From: Polynucleobacter sp. MWH-Jannik1A5
GTDB lineage: Bacteria; Pseudomonadota; Gammaproteobacteria; Burkholderiales; Burkholderiaceae
Reading direction: 5' to 3'
Assembly: GCF_018881795.1 (NCBI RefSeq)
Contig: NZ_JACVPQ010000001.1
Coordinates: forward strand, 1,640,113-1,704,112
Length of the DNA: 64,000 bases
A program made the translations under genes and the position numbers. How positions within the stretch are numbered: the stretch's first letter is position 1; every line of letters begins with the position of its first letter. The notes below the pieces were generated by a model. It saw only the letters and a list, made by a program, of their open reading frames with translations. It searched no databases and was not told where the DNA came from. This document shows, piece by piece, positions 27,345-36,948 of the stretch.

Positions 27345-28781
27345 ATGAGCCAAGCTTTTGACGTAGTAGTTATTGGTGGTGGCCCTGGTGGCTACATCGC
27401 CGCAATTCGTGCAGCGCAACTTGGTTTTAAGGTTGCCTGTGCTGAATCTAGTTCTTATGATGATCCTAAGGGTGAGCCACGTTTAGGTGGTACATGCTTG
27501 AACGTTGGTTGTATTCCTTCTAAGGCCTTGTTGGCCTCTTCTGAGGAATTCGAGAAGATCAATCATCATGCTGCTGATCACGGAATTAAAGTGGGTGCTG
27601 TAAGCATCGACTCTAAGAAGATGATCGCCCGAAAAGATGACATCGTTACCAAGATGACTGGTGGTATTCAGTACTTGTTCCGCAAGAACAAAATCACTTT
27701 ATTAAAAGGCCATGCGTCATTTGAAGGCAAGGGTGCTGATGGTTATCAAGTGAAGATTGATGGCAAAGACAAAGAAACCGTTACTGCAAAGAATGTCATC
27801 ATTGCAACTGGTTCTAAGGCGCGTCATCTTCCGGGTATCGCTGTAGATAACGTATTGATTTGCGATAACGAAGGTGCCTTGAAGTTTGATTCTGCTCCTA
27901 AGAAATTAGGCGTAATTGGTGCAGGCGTGATTGGCTTAGAGTTGGGTTCTGTATGGCGTCGTCTCGGTGCTGAAGTAACCGTGCTGGAAGCAATGCCTTC
28001 ATTCTTAGCTGCTTGCGACGCAGGTATCGCTAAAGAAGCGCAGAAGCTTTTTGCAAAACAAGGCTTGAGCATTAACACTGGCGTCAAAATTGGCGATGTG
28101 AAGGCTGATAAGAAAGGTGTAGTAGTTAATTACACTGACAGCGCTGGTAAAGCTGCTAAGTTGGAATGTGACCGCTTAATTGTTTCAGTGGGTCGTGTGC
28201 CAAACACTGACAAATTAGGTTTAGACAAGATTGGCCTCAAAGTGGATGAGCGTGGCTTCATTCCTATTGATGATCACACTTGCGCGACTGCAGCACCTGG
28301 CGTGTACGCTGTTGGTGACGTAGTTCGTGGACCAATGTTGGCACACAAAGCAGAAGACGAAGGTGTCTTGGTTGCTGAGGTGATTGCTGGTCAAAAACCA
28401 CATATCGATTACAACTGCATTCCTTGGGTTATTTACACTGATCCAGAGATTGCATGGGTTGGTAAAACAGAGCAAGCTCTCAAAGAAGCTGGTGTTGCTT
28501 ATAAAGCAGGTCAGTTCCCATTTGCTGCTAACGGCCGTGCATTAGGTATGGGTCGTGCTGATGGTTTCATCAAAGTATTGGCTGATGCTAAGACAGACGA
28601 AATCCTTGGCGTACACATCATCGGTGCTAATGCTTCTGACCTCATTGCTGAAGCGGCAGTAGCTATGGAATTCAAAGCAGCAGCAGAAGATATTGCTCGT
28701 ATCTGTCATGCACATCCAAGTTTGTCTGAAGTGATGCGCGAAGCAGCGTTAGCGACAGACTCACGTGCATTAAATATGTAA
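27345..28781 (+). CDS. lpdA: Dihydrolipoyl dehydrogenase (E3)
   Basis: A 478-residue flavoprotein disulfide reductase that reoxidises the E2 dihydrolipoyl group with NAD+. The FAD motif is VIGGGPGGYIAAIRAAQLG, the redox-active disulfide is GGTCLNVGCIPSKALL, the NAD motif is GVIGAGVIGLELGSVW, and the catalytic His-Glu pair is HAHPSLSEVMREAAL at the C-terminus. It is 12 bp after sucB, so it is the dedicated E3 of this complex. The following zapE start is immediate. Confidence 0.96.
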   Translation: MSQAFDVVVIGGGPGGYIAAIRAAQLGFKVACAESSSYDDPKGEPRLGGTCLNVGCIPSKALLASSEEFEKINHHAADHGIKVGAVSIDSKKMIARKDDIVTKMTGGIQYLFRKNKITLLKGHASFEGKGADGYQVKIDGKDKETVTAKNVIIATGSKARHLPGIAVDNVLICDNEGALKFDSAPKKLGVIGAGVIGLELGSVWRRLGAEVTVLEAMPSFLAACDAGIAKEAQKLFAKQGLSINTGVKIGDVKADKKGVVVNYTDSAGKAAKLECDRLIVSVGRVPNTDKLGLDKIGLKVDERGFIPIDDHTCATAAPGVYAVGDVVRGPMLAHKAEDEGVLVAEVIAGQKPHIDYNCIPWVIYTDPEIAWVGKTEQALKEAGVAYKAGQFPFAANGRALGMGRADGFIKVLADAKTDEILGVHIIGANASDLIAEAAVAMEFKAAAEDIARICHAHPSLSEVMREAALATDSRALNM

Positions 28782-29885
28782 TTGAAAACCATTGAGTTTT
28801 ACCAACAAGAGTTAAAGACGCGCGGGTATCAGAGTGATCCCGCGCAGCTTCGCGCTGTAGAGCGTCTACAGAAATGCGAAGACGAGTGGATTGCATACAA
28901 GGAAATCCGCAGTAATACCCTAAAGAAAAAGATATTCAAGCCGAATCTCCCACGTGGTCTGTACTTATGGGGTGGGGTAGGACGCGGTAAGTCTTTCTTA
29001 ATGGACTGCTTTTATGCAGCTTCGCCACTAGAAAAAAAGATCCGCATTCATTTTCATGAGTTCATGCGCGAAGTCCATCGTGAGCTCCATGAGTTATCAG
29101 GCCTATCAGATCCGCTAGATGAATTAGCTAAGCGCATCTCCAATCGTTATCGTTTGATTTGCTTCGATGAATTTCATATCAATGACATCGCTGATGCAAT
29201 GATTTTGTATCGCTTGCTTGACGCACTTTTTGCAGACCGCGTGCAGTTTGTGATGACGTCAAACTATCGTCCTGATCAGTTGTATCCCAATGGTTTACAC
29301 CGCGATCGATTGATTCCTGCGATTAAATTGCTGGAAGAAAAATTAGATGTATTAAACGTTGATGCTGGCAATGACTACCGTCGCGTACAGATGGCCCAAG
29401 TTGAGGCCTACCTAACTCCTGTCAATGCTGAAACACAAGCGACCTTGGGTCAAATGTTTCAAACGCTGATTGGCAATCAAAAAGAGACGCGCAATCCTAT
29501 TTTAAATATTGAGTCCCGCGAATTGCGCCCCTTGCATATGGCTGATGGCGTAGTTTGGTTTGACTTCAAAACTCTGTGCTGCGGCCCACGCTCTCAAAAT
29601 GATTACCTGGAGATTGCTAACCAGTTTCATACGGTCATTCTGTCGGGGGTGCCCTATATGCCACCTAGAATGACTAACGAAGCCCGTCGTTTTATTTGGC
29701 TCATTGATGTCCTATACGACCATAAGATCAAGCTCATCATTTCTGCTGAGGTCCCAGCCCCGGATTTGTATACCGAGGGTCAAATTACCGCTGAATTCTC
29801 CAGAACCGTGTCCCGTTTGATCGAGATGCAGTCTCGTGACTACCTCGATGCTCCGCGTCGGGTAATTGATACCAGCTTGACCTAA
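28782..29885 (+). CDS. zapE: ZapE/AFG1-family ATPase
   Basis: A 367-residue P-loop ATPase of the AFG1 family; in E. coli ZapE binds FtsZ and affects division under stress. Walker A is WGGVGRGKSFLMD (about residues 65-77), Walker B is LICFDEFHINDIADAM, and SNYRPDQLYPNGLHRDR is a family signature. The TTG start follows the lpdA stop without a gap, so translation is probably coupled to lpdA. The sucAB-lpdA-zapE order recurs in Burkholderiales by general knowledge. Length is typical. Confidence 0.9.
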   Translation: MKTIEFYQQELKTRGYQSDPAQLRAVERLQKCEDEWIAYKEIRSNTLKKKIFKPNLPRGLYLWGGVGRGKSFLMDCFYAASPLEKKIRIHFHEFMREVHRELHELSGLSDPLDELAKRISNRYRLICFDEFHINDIADAMILYRLLDALFADRVQFVMTSNYRPDQLYPNGLHRDRLIPAIKLLEEKLDVLNVDAGNDYRRVQMAQVEAYLTPVNAETQATLGQMFQTLIGNQKETRNPILNIESRELRPLHMADGVVWFDFKTLCCGPRSQNDYLEIANQFHTVILSGVPYMPPRMTNEARRFIWLIDVLYDHKIKLIISAEVPAPDLYTEGQITAEFSRTVSRLIEMQSRDYLDAPRRVIDTSLT

Positions 29886-29894
29886 AATAGGGTC

Positions 29895-30746
29895 ATGAGT
29901 AGCTTTTCACCCCTAAATGCCGATTTGCATTGCCATTCAGTGATTTCTGACGGCACTTTGACGCCCGAAGAATTGGCCGAGCGCGCCAAAGCAAATGGAG
30001 TGCATTTATGGGCTCTGACTGACCATGACGAGTTGGGTGGACAGAAGCGTGCCCGAGAGGCAGCTAGCGCATTACAAATTGATTACCTTGCTGGAGTAGA
30101 AATTTCTGTCACCTGGATGGGTGAGACCATTCACATTGTCGGTCTTGGAATTGATGCAGAGCATGCTGGAATTATTGAAGGTTTGCGTCAAACGCGAGAT
30201 GGTCGTGCAAATCGCGCCAAATTGATGGCTGAGCAATTACTTAAAGTCGGTATTGCGGGTGCTTATGAGGGGGCACTGCATTTCGCAGGTAACCACGACT
30301 TAATTTCTAGAACCCACTTCGCACGTTTTTTAGTGGAGCAGGGCGTATGCCGCAATACTGAACATGTATTCAAGAATTACTTAATTGAAGGAAAGCCGGG
30401 ATATGTCCCGCATCAGTGGGCGAACTTGGATAATGCAGTTCACTGGATTAAGTCGGCAGGGGGTGTGGCCGTTATTGCCCATCCCGGTCGTTACAGTAGA
30501 CTGAATGCAATGCAGATGGACGAGCTTTACAAGCACTTTAAAGATCTTGGCGGCCTGGCCATTGAGGTGATTACCGGCAGTCACAGTCCAGATCAATATA
30601 AAACTTTTGCAAAGATTGCTCAGCAATATGGTTTCTTAGCGTCTCGCGGTTCAGACTTTCATGACCCGAACGAGAGCCACATTGACTTAGGTAATTTGCC
30701 ACACTTACCAGACCACCTGACTCCAGTATGGTCTGCCTTCCACTAA
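29895..30746 (+). CDS. PHP-domain phosphoesterase (RNase AM / nucleotide phosphatase type)
   Basis: A 283-residue PHP hydrolase. Metal ligands are seen in NADLHCHSVISDGTL, LTDHDELGG, the GVEIS strand, AVIAHPGRY and SRGSDFHDPNE. The family includes E. coli YciV (RNase AM), which hydrolyses 3',5'-nucleoside bisphosphates and trims rRNA 5' ends. It starts 9 bp after zapE, and trpS starts 28 bp after it, so it could be in the same transcript as trpS; YciV also neighbours trp genes in enterobacteria. Confidence 0.87.
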   Translation: MSSFSPLNADLHCHSVISDGTLTPEELAERAKANGVHLWALTDHDELGGQKRAREAASALQIDYLAGVEISVTWMGETIHIVGLGIDAEHAGIIEGLRQTRDGRANRAKLMAEQLLKVGIAGAYEGALHFAGNHDLISRTHFARFLVEQGVCRNTEHVFKNYLIEGKPGYVPHQWANLDNAVHWIKSAGGVAVIAHPGRYSRLNAMQMDELYKHFKDLGGLAIEVITGSHSPDQYKTFAKIAQQYGFLASRGSDFHDPNESHIDLGNLPHLPDHLTPVWSAFH

Positions 30747-30774
30747 ATAATTAATCACATAGAAAAAAATACAG

Positions 30775-31977
30775 ATGTTTGCTGAACGCGTTCTCTCTGG
30801 TATGCGCCCAACCGGTAATTTGCACTTAGGTCACTACCACGGTGTTTTAAAGAACTGGGTACGTTTGCAGTCTGAATACCCCTGTTTCTTTTTTGTAGCC
30901 GATTGGCATGCACTAACTACCCACTATGAAACCCCAGATGTGATTGAGCAATCCGTATGGGATATGGTGATTGATTGGTTGGCAACTGGCGTAGATCCAA
31001 ACCAAGCCACTTTGTTTATTCAGAGCAAAGTGCCTGAGCATGCCGAACTATTTTTATTGCTTTCAATGGGTACCCCATTGGGTTGGTTGGAGCGGGTGCC
31101 AACCTATAAAGATCAGATTGAAAAGCTCAAAGAAAAAGACCTGCAAACCTATGGTTTCTTGGGCTATCCATTGCTCCAAGCCGCAGATATATTGATCTAT
31201 CGCGCTCAGTTTGTTCCTGTAGGCGAAGATCAAGTTCCCCACGTTGAGATGACTCGCGAAGTGGCACGTCGCTTTAATTATTTATATGGACGTGAGCCTG
31301 GTTTTGAAGAAAAGGCTTTAGAGGCCGTTAAAAAATTAGGAAGCAAGCGCGCCAAGATGTATGCGGAGTTACGAGTGGCATATCAGGAGCGTGGTGATGA
31401 TGAGGCGTTAGAGCAAGCTAAAGCATTGCTCCATGAAGCGCAAAGTTTATCCATGGCTGACCGCGAAAGGCTTTTTGGTTTCTTGGAGGGTGCGCGCAAA
31501 ATTATTCTGCCAGAACCCCAGGCATTATTGACTACGGCCTCTCGCATGCCTGGTATTGATGGACAGAAGATGTCCAAGTCTTATGGCAATACGATTAGCA
31601 TTCGTGAAAATCCGGAGGATGTGATTAAGAAGATTCGCACGATGCCTACAGATCCTGCTCGCGTTCGTAGAACCGACGTTGGTGACCCAGCACGTTGCCC
31701 AGTTTGGCAGCTCCATACCGTCTACTCTAATGAGGAGACCAAGCAGTGGGTGGATAAGGGTTGTAAATCCGCTGGCATTGGCTGCCTGGAGTGCAAGCAG
31801 CCTGTTATAGATGCGATTCTGGCTGAGCAGCAACCCATGTTTGAGCGTGCACAGAAGTATTTAGATGATCCTAGTTTGCTACGGTCCATCATTGCCGATG
31901 GTTGCGATAAAGCACGCAAGGTTGCTCAAGAAACTATGCGTGAGGTTCGCGAGTCTATGGGACTGGCTTACGATTGA
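30775..31977 (+). CDS. trpS: Tryptophanyl-tRNA synthetase
   Basis: A 400-residue class Ic synthetase. The HIGH-type motif is GNLHLGHYHGVL (about residues 14-25) and the KMSKS loop is GQKMSKSYGN. It is about 65 residues longer than the common 334-residue form, with the extra sequence mainly between LEAVKKLGSKRAKMY and SLSMADRERLFG, before the KMSKS loop, as in other Burkholderiales enzymes I recall. The C-terminal half also has four Cys (ARCPVWQLH, KGCKSAGIGCLECKQP), a possible metal site. Confidence 0.94.
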   Translation: MFAERVLSGMRPTGNLHLGHYHGVLKNWVRLQSEYPCFFFVADWHALTTHYETPDVIEQSVWDMVIDWLATGVDPNQATLFIQSKVPEHAELFLLLSMGTPLGWLERVPTYKDQIEKLKEKDLQTYGFLGYPLLQAADILIYRAQFVPVGEDQVPHVEMTREVARRFNYLYGREPGFEEKALEAVKKLGSKRAKMYAELRVAYQERGDDEALEQAKALLHEAQSLSMADRERLFGFLEGARKIILPEPQALLTTASRMPGIDGQKMSKSYGNTISIRENPEDVIKKIRTMPTDPARVRRTDVGDPARCPVWQLHTVYSNEETKQWVDKGCKSAGIGCLECKQPVIDAILAEQQPMFERAQKYLDDPSLLRSIIADGCDKARKVAQETMREVRESMGLAYD

Positions 31978-31986
31978 GGATTGATC

Positions 31987-32550
31987 TTGCCTAATGCGCA
32001 TGATGTGATTTCCAATGCATCTCCTTGGGTGAAGCGGTTTTCCCCGCTCATTCCAAAGGATGGTGTTGTTTTGGATCTTGCCTGTGGATCTGGGCGTCAT
32101 TCAGAGTGGTTGGCAAACGCAGGTCACCAGGTATTGGCGGTTGACCAAAATCTTGCAGCACTAGAATCTTTAAATCACCCACTGATTTCTCTCCAGAGTT
32201 GCGATCTTGAGCAAGCGGATTGGCCCCTCATAGGGGGCGATTTCAGCGCTATTGTTGTAACCAATTACCTGTATCGGCCACATTTAGACGAGTTACCCAA
32301 AATGCTGCAAGCAGGGGGTGTCTTAATCTATGAAACTTTTGCCCTGGGCAATGGGGAATTTGGTAAGCCTTCGAACCCAAATTTCCTTCTAAATCCTGGG
32401 GAATTGCTCGCATTTGCAGCCCGCCACGAGCTTAAAGTAGTGGCTTATGAGGATATTTATGTGGATGAGCCCAAACCAGCTATGGTTCAGCGCCTATGCG
32501 CTGTAAAAGGTGAGCTAAAACAGCGCATTCCGTTACAATTTCAGGGTTAA
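31987..32550 (+). CDS. Class I SAM-dependent methyltransferase
   Basis: A 187-residue Rossmann methyltransferase. Motif I is [19 protein letters not shown], followed by the acidic VLAVDQN; motif IV-like [13 protein letters not shown] follows. The TTG at 31987 is preferred because TGAGGA ends 6 bases upstream, whereas the TTG at 31981 would abut it. Relatives are annotated as tellurite-resistance (TehB-like) methyltransferases, but the substrate is not predictable. The stop lies 26 bp before dapA. Confidence 0.78.
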   Translation: MPNAHDVISNASPWVKRFSPLIPKDGVVLDLACGSGRHSEWLANAGHQVLAVDQNLAALESLNHPLISLQSCDLEQADWPLIGGDFSAIVVTNYLYRPHLDELPKMLQAGGVLIYETFALGNGEFGKPSNPNFLLNPGELLAFAARHELKVVAYEDIYVDEPKPAMVQRLCAVKGELKQRIPLQFQG

Positions 32551-32576
32551 GACAGCTAAAAATCGGTGCATATTCG

Positions 32577-33500
32577 GTGACAAATACAGCTCATTCCAAA
32601 GGTAGTAAAAAGCCCATCGCTGGCAGTATGCCCGCTATCGTTACTCCGATGTTTGAAGATGGCAGCTTAGATTACAAAAGTCTGCGCTCCTTATTGGATT
32701 GGCATGTCGCTGAAGGTACTGACGGAATTGTGATTGTTGGCACCAGCGGTGAATCTCCTACAGTTTCAGTTGAAGAGCATTGCGAACTCATCCGCGTAAC
32801 AGTCGAGCAGATTGCTGGACGCATTCCGGTGATTGCTGGTACTGGTGGCAACTCTACGATTGAAGCAATTGAGCTAACCAAATACGCGAAGCAAGTAGGC
32901 GCAGATGCCAGCTTGCAAGTAGTTCCGTACTACAACAAACCTACCCAAGATGGTATGTATGCCCATTTTAAAAAGATTGCTGAGTCAGTAGATCTGCCAG
33001 TTATTTTGTATAACGTTCCTGGAAGAACGGTTGCTGATTTGAATGGCGATACTGTTGTTCGTTTGGCCGGTGTGCCAGGCATTATCGGCATTAAAGAAGC
33101 TACTGGTAGCTTGGAGCGTGGCACTTTATTAATTAATGATCTCAAACGCGCCGGTCATCAAGACTTCTCCGTGTTTTCTGGTGATGATCTCACTGCTGCA
33201 ATGCTGATGTTGATGGGTGGCAAAGGAAATATTTCAGTTACCGCCAACATTGCGCCTCGTTTAATGCATGAGCTCTGTGTTGCCGCCATGTCAGATGATG
33301 TAAAGCGTACTCGTGAAATTCAATATCAATTGATTGCAGTTCACAAAGCCATGTTTACAGAAGCAAATCCGATCCCGGTTAAATGGGCTCTGCATGAGAT
33401 GGGCAAAATTACTGCTGGCATTCGTTTGCCGCTAACTCCCTTAAGCAATTCCCTACGTGAGCCGTTAAAGGCAGCTTTAAAACAGGCCAACTTATTATGA
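32577..33500 (+). CDS. dapA: 4-hydroxy-tetrahydrodipicolinate synthase
   Basis: A 307-residue aldolase-fold enzyme condensing pyruvate and aspartate semialdehyde in lysine/diaminopimelate synthesis. The Schiff-base Lys lies in [12 protein letters not shown] and the catalytic Tyr in [21 protein letters not shown] is the substrate-loop motif. The GTG start gives a ~17-residue N-terminal extension before [10 protein letters not shown], so an internal start is possible. The last codons overlap the bamC start (ATGATGA), the dapA-bamC pairing also seen in E. coli (dapA-nlpB). lysC is at 46076. Confidence 0.94.
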   Translation: MTNTAHSKGSKKPIAGSMPAIVTPMFEDGSLDYKSLRSLLDWHVAEGTDGIVIVGTSGESPTVSVEEHCELIRVTVEQIAGRIPVIAGTGGNSTIEAIELTKYAKQVGADASLQVVPYYNKPTQDGMYAHFKKIAESVDLPVILYNVPGRTVADLNGDTVVRLAGVPGIIGIKEATGSLERGTLLINDLKRAGHQDFSVFSGDDLTAAMLMLMGGKGNISVTANIAPRLMHELCVAAMSDDVKRTREIQYQLIAVHKAMFTEANPIPVKWALHEMGKITAGIRLPLTPLSNSLREPLKAALKQANLL

Positions 33501-34645
33501 TGAATTTGCTTCCATTAGTCCGTCGATATTTATCGATCTTGGCTTTGCTCTCGATTGCATCGGTTGCGTTAACTTCATGTAAGTCAGTGACCAGTAGCGA
33601 TACGGTTGACTACAAGAGCGCTGGTGCAGTACGCGGTCCAAATTTATCGTATCCACCTGACTTAATTACTGCCCAAGCAGATCGTCGCTATATTGTTCAA
33701 GACGGTACAGCTACGATGTCCGAATACAATGCTGCCGCCAAGAAGTCTATACAGATGAGAAGTAATGTGATGACTGGTATTCCAGGCATGCGTATTGCGC
33801 GAGATGGTGAAAGACGTTGGTTGGTTGTCGAAAAACCTGCTGCTGAGTTATATCCACAAGTTAAAGATTTCTGGCAAGAGAATGGTTTCTTGTTGGTAGT
33901 TGACTCACCATCTACCGGCATTATGGAAACCGACTGGGCCGAAAATCGCGCGAAGATTCAGCAAGACTGGATTCGATCAACACTGAATAAGGTCTTAGAC
34001 TCAATAGCGGATACTGGTGAGCGCGATAAATATAAAACCCGTTTGGAAGTTGCTAAGCCAAATGAAACTGAAATTTATATTACTCAAAAGGGCGCTTTAG
34101 AGAAGTGCGTCTCCGATACCACTGGTAACTGTTTGTACACCATTTGGACTGCGCGCCCCAATGATCCAGAGCTTGAGGCAGTATTTTTGCAGCGCCTCAT
34201 GGAACGTTTGGGAATGACGCAAGAGCAGGCGAAGGCAATGGTTGCAGCGCCGCTTGGTCCTAAGACTCCTAAAGCGAAGTTTGTTCAAGAAGGTCCTAAC
34301 CAGGGCTATATCGAACTGAGTGCGAGCTTTGATCGTTCTTGGCGCGATGTTGGTTTAGCTTTGGACCGCTCAAACTTTACAGTAGAAGATCGTAACCGTA
34401 CCGCTGGTGTTTACTTTGTGCGCTACGTTAATCCAAAAGATTTGGGTGATACCAAAGGATTCTTCTCAAATCTGTTTAGTAGCAAAGATGACTCTAGTCT
34501 GAAGGCTAAAAAGTATCAGGTGATTGTGAAGAGCACGGGTGAGAATTCTGCCAATGTGTATGTACAAAATGCAGATGGCAAACCTGAAAATACACCTGCA
34601 GGCTTCCAGTTGTTGACTTTGTTAACTGATCAACTGACGAAGTAA
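33497..34645 (+). CDS. bamC: Outer-membrane assembly lipoprotein BamC
   Basis: A 382-residue lipoprotein of the BAM complex. The signal peptide ends in a lipobox at ASVALTSC (Cys27). The N-terminal unstructured segment has [17 protein letters not shown], which in E. coli BamC contacts BamD. Two helix-grip domains follow (about 105-240 and 265-370), e.g. [21 protein letters not shown]. It overlaps dapA by 4 bp and is followed by a strong terminator. Confidence 0.88.
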   Translation: MMNLLPLVRRYLSILALLSIASVALTSCKSVTSSDTVDYKSAGAVRGPNLSYPPDLITAQADRRYIVQDGTATMSEYNAAAKKSIQMRSNVMTGIPGMRIARDGERRWLVVEKPAAELYPQVKDFWQENGFLLVVDSPSTGIMETDWAENRAKIQQDWIRSTLNKVLDSIADTGERDKYKTRLEVAKPNETEIYITQKGALEKCVSDTTGNCLYTIWTARPNDPELEAVFLQRLMERLGMTQEQAKAMVAAPLGPKTPKAKFVQEGPNQGYIELSASFDRSWRDVGLALDRSNFTVEDRNRTAGVYFVRYVNPKDLGDTKGFFSNLFSSKDDSSLKAKKYQVIVKSTGENSANVYVQNADGKPENTPAGFQLLTLLTDQLTK

Positions 34646-34662
34646 GGCGATTTAATGCAAAT

Positions 34663-34690
34663 AAAAAAGCCGCTTTTCAGCGGCTTTTTT
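34663..34690. terminator. Bidirectional terminator between bamC and the small lipoprotein gene
   Basis: AAAAAAGCCGC (34663-34673) pairs with GCGGCTTTTTT (34680-34690) around a 6-base loop. A T-run follows on plus and, by complement, on minus, serving the convergent genes. Confidence 0.88.
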
Positions 34691-34705
34691 TCTTCATGAA
34701 GAAGA

Positions 34706-34888
34706 TTACTTCTTAGCGTCAGCAGCAGGAGCAGCAGCTGGTGCAGCAGGAGCGGCAGCAGGAGCTTCAGCAGCAGGAGCAGCTGGAGCAGCAGCAGGAG
34801 CGGCTTCAACAGGCTTTGCTTCTTCTTTTTTACCGCAAGCGGCCAAGGCGATTGCTAACATAGCAGCGAGTACGAGTGACTTCTTCAT
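34706..34888 (-). CDS. Small Ala/Pro-rich lipoprotein
   Basis: A 60-residue protein. A signal peptide, MKKSLVLAAMLAIALAAC, ends in a clear lipobox (LAAC, Cys18). The mature part begins GKKEEAKPVEAAP and is then almost only Ala, Pro and a few Glu, ending in DAKK. Such extended lipoproteins could act as periplasmic spacers or surface coating; no function is assigned. AAAGGA lies before the ATG (minus strand). The leader carries a perfect 20-bp palindrome and a TATAAT box. The repeated GCA/GCT codons make the DNA low-complexity. Confidence 0.8.
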   Translation of the reverse strand: MKKSLVLAAMLAIALAACGKKEEAKPVEAAPAAAPAAPAAEAPAAAPAAPAAAPAADAKK

Positions 34889-34914
34889 TTGTAAATTCCT
34901 TTAAAAAAATTAAC

Positions 34915-34934
34915 AACAATTACCGGTAATTGTT
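34915..34934 (-). promoter_or_regulatory. 20-bp perfect palindrome in the small lipoprotein leader
   Basis: AACAATTACC followed directly by GGTAATTGTT, 27-46 bases upstream of the ATG (34888). It would form a 5'-UTR hairpin or a dimeric repressor site. Confidence 0.65.
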
Positions 34935-34979
34935 TTCTGGAAAAACCAAGGGATAGTCCCTAGGTAGTATCCAGTATTT

Positions 34980-34985
34980 ATTATA
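34980..34985 (-). promoter_or_regulatory. Probable -10 box of the small lipoprotein gene
   Basis: The minus strand reads TATAAT here, matching the sigma-70 consensus; the best -35 candidate (TTCAGT, 35009-35004) is weak with an 18-base spacer. A start near 34973 would leave a leader of about 85 nt containing the palindrome. Confidence 0.5.
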
Positions 34986-35001
34986 TCCATCTCGAAATTC
35001 A

Positions 35002-36228
35002 CTACTGAAAAATCACCCATCCGGCTAAGTAGGCTTCATAAAGACTAGATTTATCAAGACCTTGTAGTTTTGCCTGGAGCTTTTTAAGTGCCGCCAGCTT
35101 CTGCCAGGCTCTTACAGTAGCGAGACTTTGCCCCTTGGTCATATTTTCCCCGTTGCAATACACCTGCGTCTTGAGGTTCAAAATACGGGTTTGCGGATGA
35201 GGAATGAGAGTGTTGGCCTCAAGCGTTTTAGCAAACTGTTTGGGGTTCAGGGGGGTTTCTGGTGTTTCAAAGATGGCTTGTTGTTTGGGTTCAGATAAAT
35301 AAGCTGTAATACCCGGTAAAAAACCATCAATTTGATCAAGCTTCAGATCTTTCAGTTTCTTGCTCAGTTGCTCAATAAGTTCGTTTGGTAATTGCTCGGC
35401 TTTAAGGGTAGCCCTTTGTTTTGGGTCTGCAAATTTTTGATCCAATTCCGGAATGTCCTCAAGAGACTCAGCTAAACGCCACAAGCCTTCTTGTAGTAAC
35501 TCTTTAAAGCTGGGGGAACGAAATCCAACTGACCATGTTTGGCAACCAGGATCGAGGGCAATGCCATCATGCGCAATATGCGGCGGTAAATACAGCATGT
35601 CACCGGGTTCCAGAATCCATTCTTGTTCGGGCTTAAAGTGCTGCAAAATTTTCAGAGGCAATTTGGGGTTAAGGCTTAAGTCCTTTTGCTCTGAAATCTG
35701 CCATTGTCTTCTGCCTGACATTTGAATCAGAAAGACATCATATGAATCAAAGTGAGGCCCAACACCACCGCCAATTCCGGCAATACTAATCATCAAATCA
35801 TCAAGGCGAGCATCTGGAATGAAGCGAAACCAAGATAGTATTTTTGCCGCAGCTGGATGATGCGCTTCCATGCCTTGAAACAACAAAGTCCAGTTGGGCT
35901 TGTCTATCGCAGGAATAGCTTGCTTGGAGAATGGACCATGCTCAAAGCTCCAAGGTTTCGCTTTGACTAATCGGGACCCCACCTCATCCTTGGATGCAAA
36001 TTGCAGTAATTCCTTTGCTGGAATAGGGCTGTCAAGCGGTTCGCCATTTTCGGCGGATAGGGCAAAAGCCGGAATCGCCTTGCGGATCAGTAGAGGCTTT
36101 TTGTGCCAATACTGAGCCATGAACTGATCTGGGCTAATCCCACCAAATAGGGCCCAGGACTTGCCTAAAGGCAGCTTTGCGGGCGCTTGGGGCGGTTGAT
36201 AGGGTTTGCTCAAGTAAAATGATGTCAT
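35002..36228 (-). CDS. roxA: Ribosomal-protein oxygenase (YcfD/RoxA-like, JmjC/cupin)
   Basis: A 408-residue Fe(II)/2-oxoglutarate oxygenase of the YcfD group, which hydroxylates an Arg of ribosomal protein L16 in E. coli. The N-terminal segment ISPDQFMAQYWHKKPLLIRKAI is diagnostic. The iron triad is in PHFDSYDVFLIQMSG (HxD) and the later PPHIAHDGIAL. The C-terminal dimerisation and winged-helix region continues to the end. It converges away from the small lipoprotein and is divergent from the SlyD-like gene (37 bp apart). Confidence 0.87.
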   Translation of the reverse strand: MTSFYLSKPYQPPQAPAKLPLGKSWALFGGISPDQFMAQYWHKKPLLIRKAIPAFALSAENGEPLDSPIPAKELLQFASKDEVGSRLVKAKPWSFEHGPFSKQAIPAIDKPNWTLLFQGMEAHHPAAAKILSWFRFIPDARLDDLMISIAGIGGGVGPHFDSYDVFLIQMSGRRQWQISEQKDLSLNPKLPLKILQHFKPEQEWILEPGDMLYLPPHIAHDGIALDPGCQTWSVGFRSPSFKELLQEGLWRLAESLEDIPELDQKFADPKQRATLKAEQLPNELIEQLSKKLKDLKLDQIDGFLPGITAYLSEPKQQAIFETPETPLNPKQFAKTLEANTLIPHPQTRILNLKTQVYCNGENMTKGQSLATVRAWQKLAALKKLQAKLQGLDKSSLYEAYLAGWVIFQ

Positions 36229-36265
36229 AAAGAAATAAATGCTTTTAGAAACTGATTAAAACCGA

Positions 36266-36880
36266 ATGTTCGACAAATTCCGCATGAAGATTGAAAAAAA
36301 TACTATCGTATCCCTTCGTTATAAGCTGACCGACGCACAAAATAATGTAATCGAAGAACCAGATTCTCCGATGGTATACCTGCACGGTGGCTATGAGGGT
36401 ACTTTTCCAAAAATTGAAACTTTGCTCGATGGACAGGATATTGGCTATGAAGCCACGATCCAGTTAGAGCCTAATGAGGCATTTGGAGAGTACGATCCTG
36501 AGCTTTTGAAAATTGAACCACGCACACGCTTTCCGGAGCCTTTAGAGGTTGGTATGCAATTTGAAGGTGTGCCTGATGCCGAAGAGGATGCGGCTGCAGA
36601 TGATGTCGATGATGAGCCATTGATTTATACCGTTACCGATGTTGCAGATAATCAAGTGGTGCTCGATGGTAACCATCCCTTAGCGGGAATGGCTTTACGT
36701 TTTTGGGTACAAGTTGAAGATGTCCGAGCTGCTACTGATGATGAGATTGAGAATCGTCATCCAGAAGGTGGTGAGAGTTTTTCATTTGGCATGCCTAATG
36801 ACGATGATGGTGATGACGATGAAGAGTTTCCAGGTGGCGTATTAGGTGATAACAACGCGGGCCCACGTACTCTGCATTAA
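36266..36880 (+). CDS. FKBP-type peptidyl-prolyl isomerase, SlyD-like
   Basis: A 204-residue protein. The FKBP domain is split by an insert-in-flap domain as in SlyD: VSLRYKLTDAQNNVIEE, PMVYLHGGYEGTFPKIETLLDG, then NEAFGEYDPEL and the closing NHPLAGMALRFWVQVEDVR. An unusual acidic loop, DAEEDAAADDVDDE (about residues 109-122), and an acidic tail NDDDGDDDEE replace the His-rich metal tail of enterobacterial SlyD. Start could also be ATG 36284 (MKIEKN), which matches the family better; neither has a clear SD. Role: cytoplasmic folding catalyst and chaperone. Confidence 0.87.
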   Translation: MFDKFRMKIEKNTIVSLRYKLTDAQNNVIEEPDSPMVYLHGGYEGTFPKIETLLDGQDIGYEATIQLEPNEAFGEYDPELLKIEPRTRFPEPLEVGMQFEGVPDAEEDAAADDVDDEPLIYTVTDVADNQVVLDGNHPLAGMALRFWVQVEDVRAATDDEIENRHPEGGESFSFGMPNDDDGDDDEEFPGGVLGDNNAGPRTLH

Positions 36881-36895
36881 TAAGCTACTGCAAAT

Positions 36896-36927
36896 AAAAA
36901 AAGGAATAGTGCGCTATTCCTTTTTTT
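36896..36927. terminator. Bidirectional terminator between the SlyD-like gene and cysE
   Basis: AAGGAATAG (36901-36909) pairs with CTATTCCTT (36914-36922) around TGCG; flanking A5 and T5 extend the stem to 14 bp. It serves both convergent genes. Confidence 0.88.
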
Positions 36928-36948
36928 GCTTTAGAGGGCTGATTAAAT

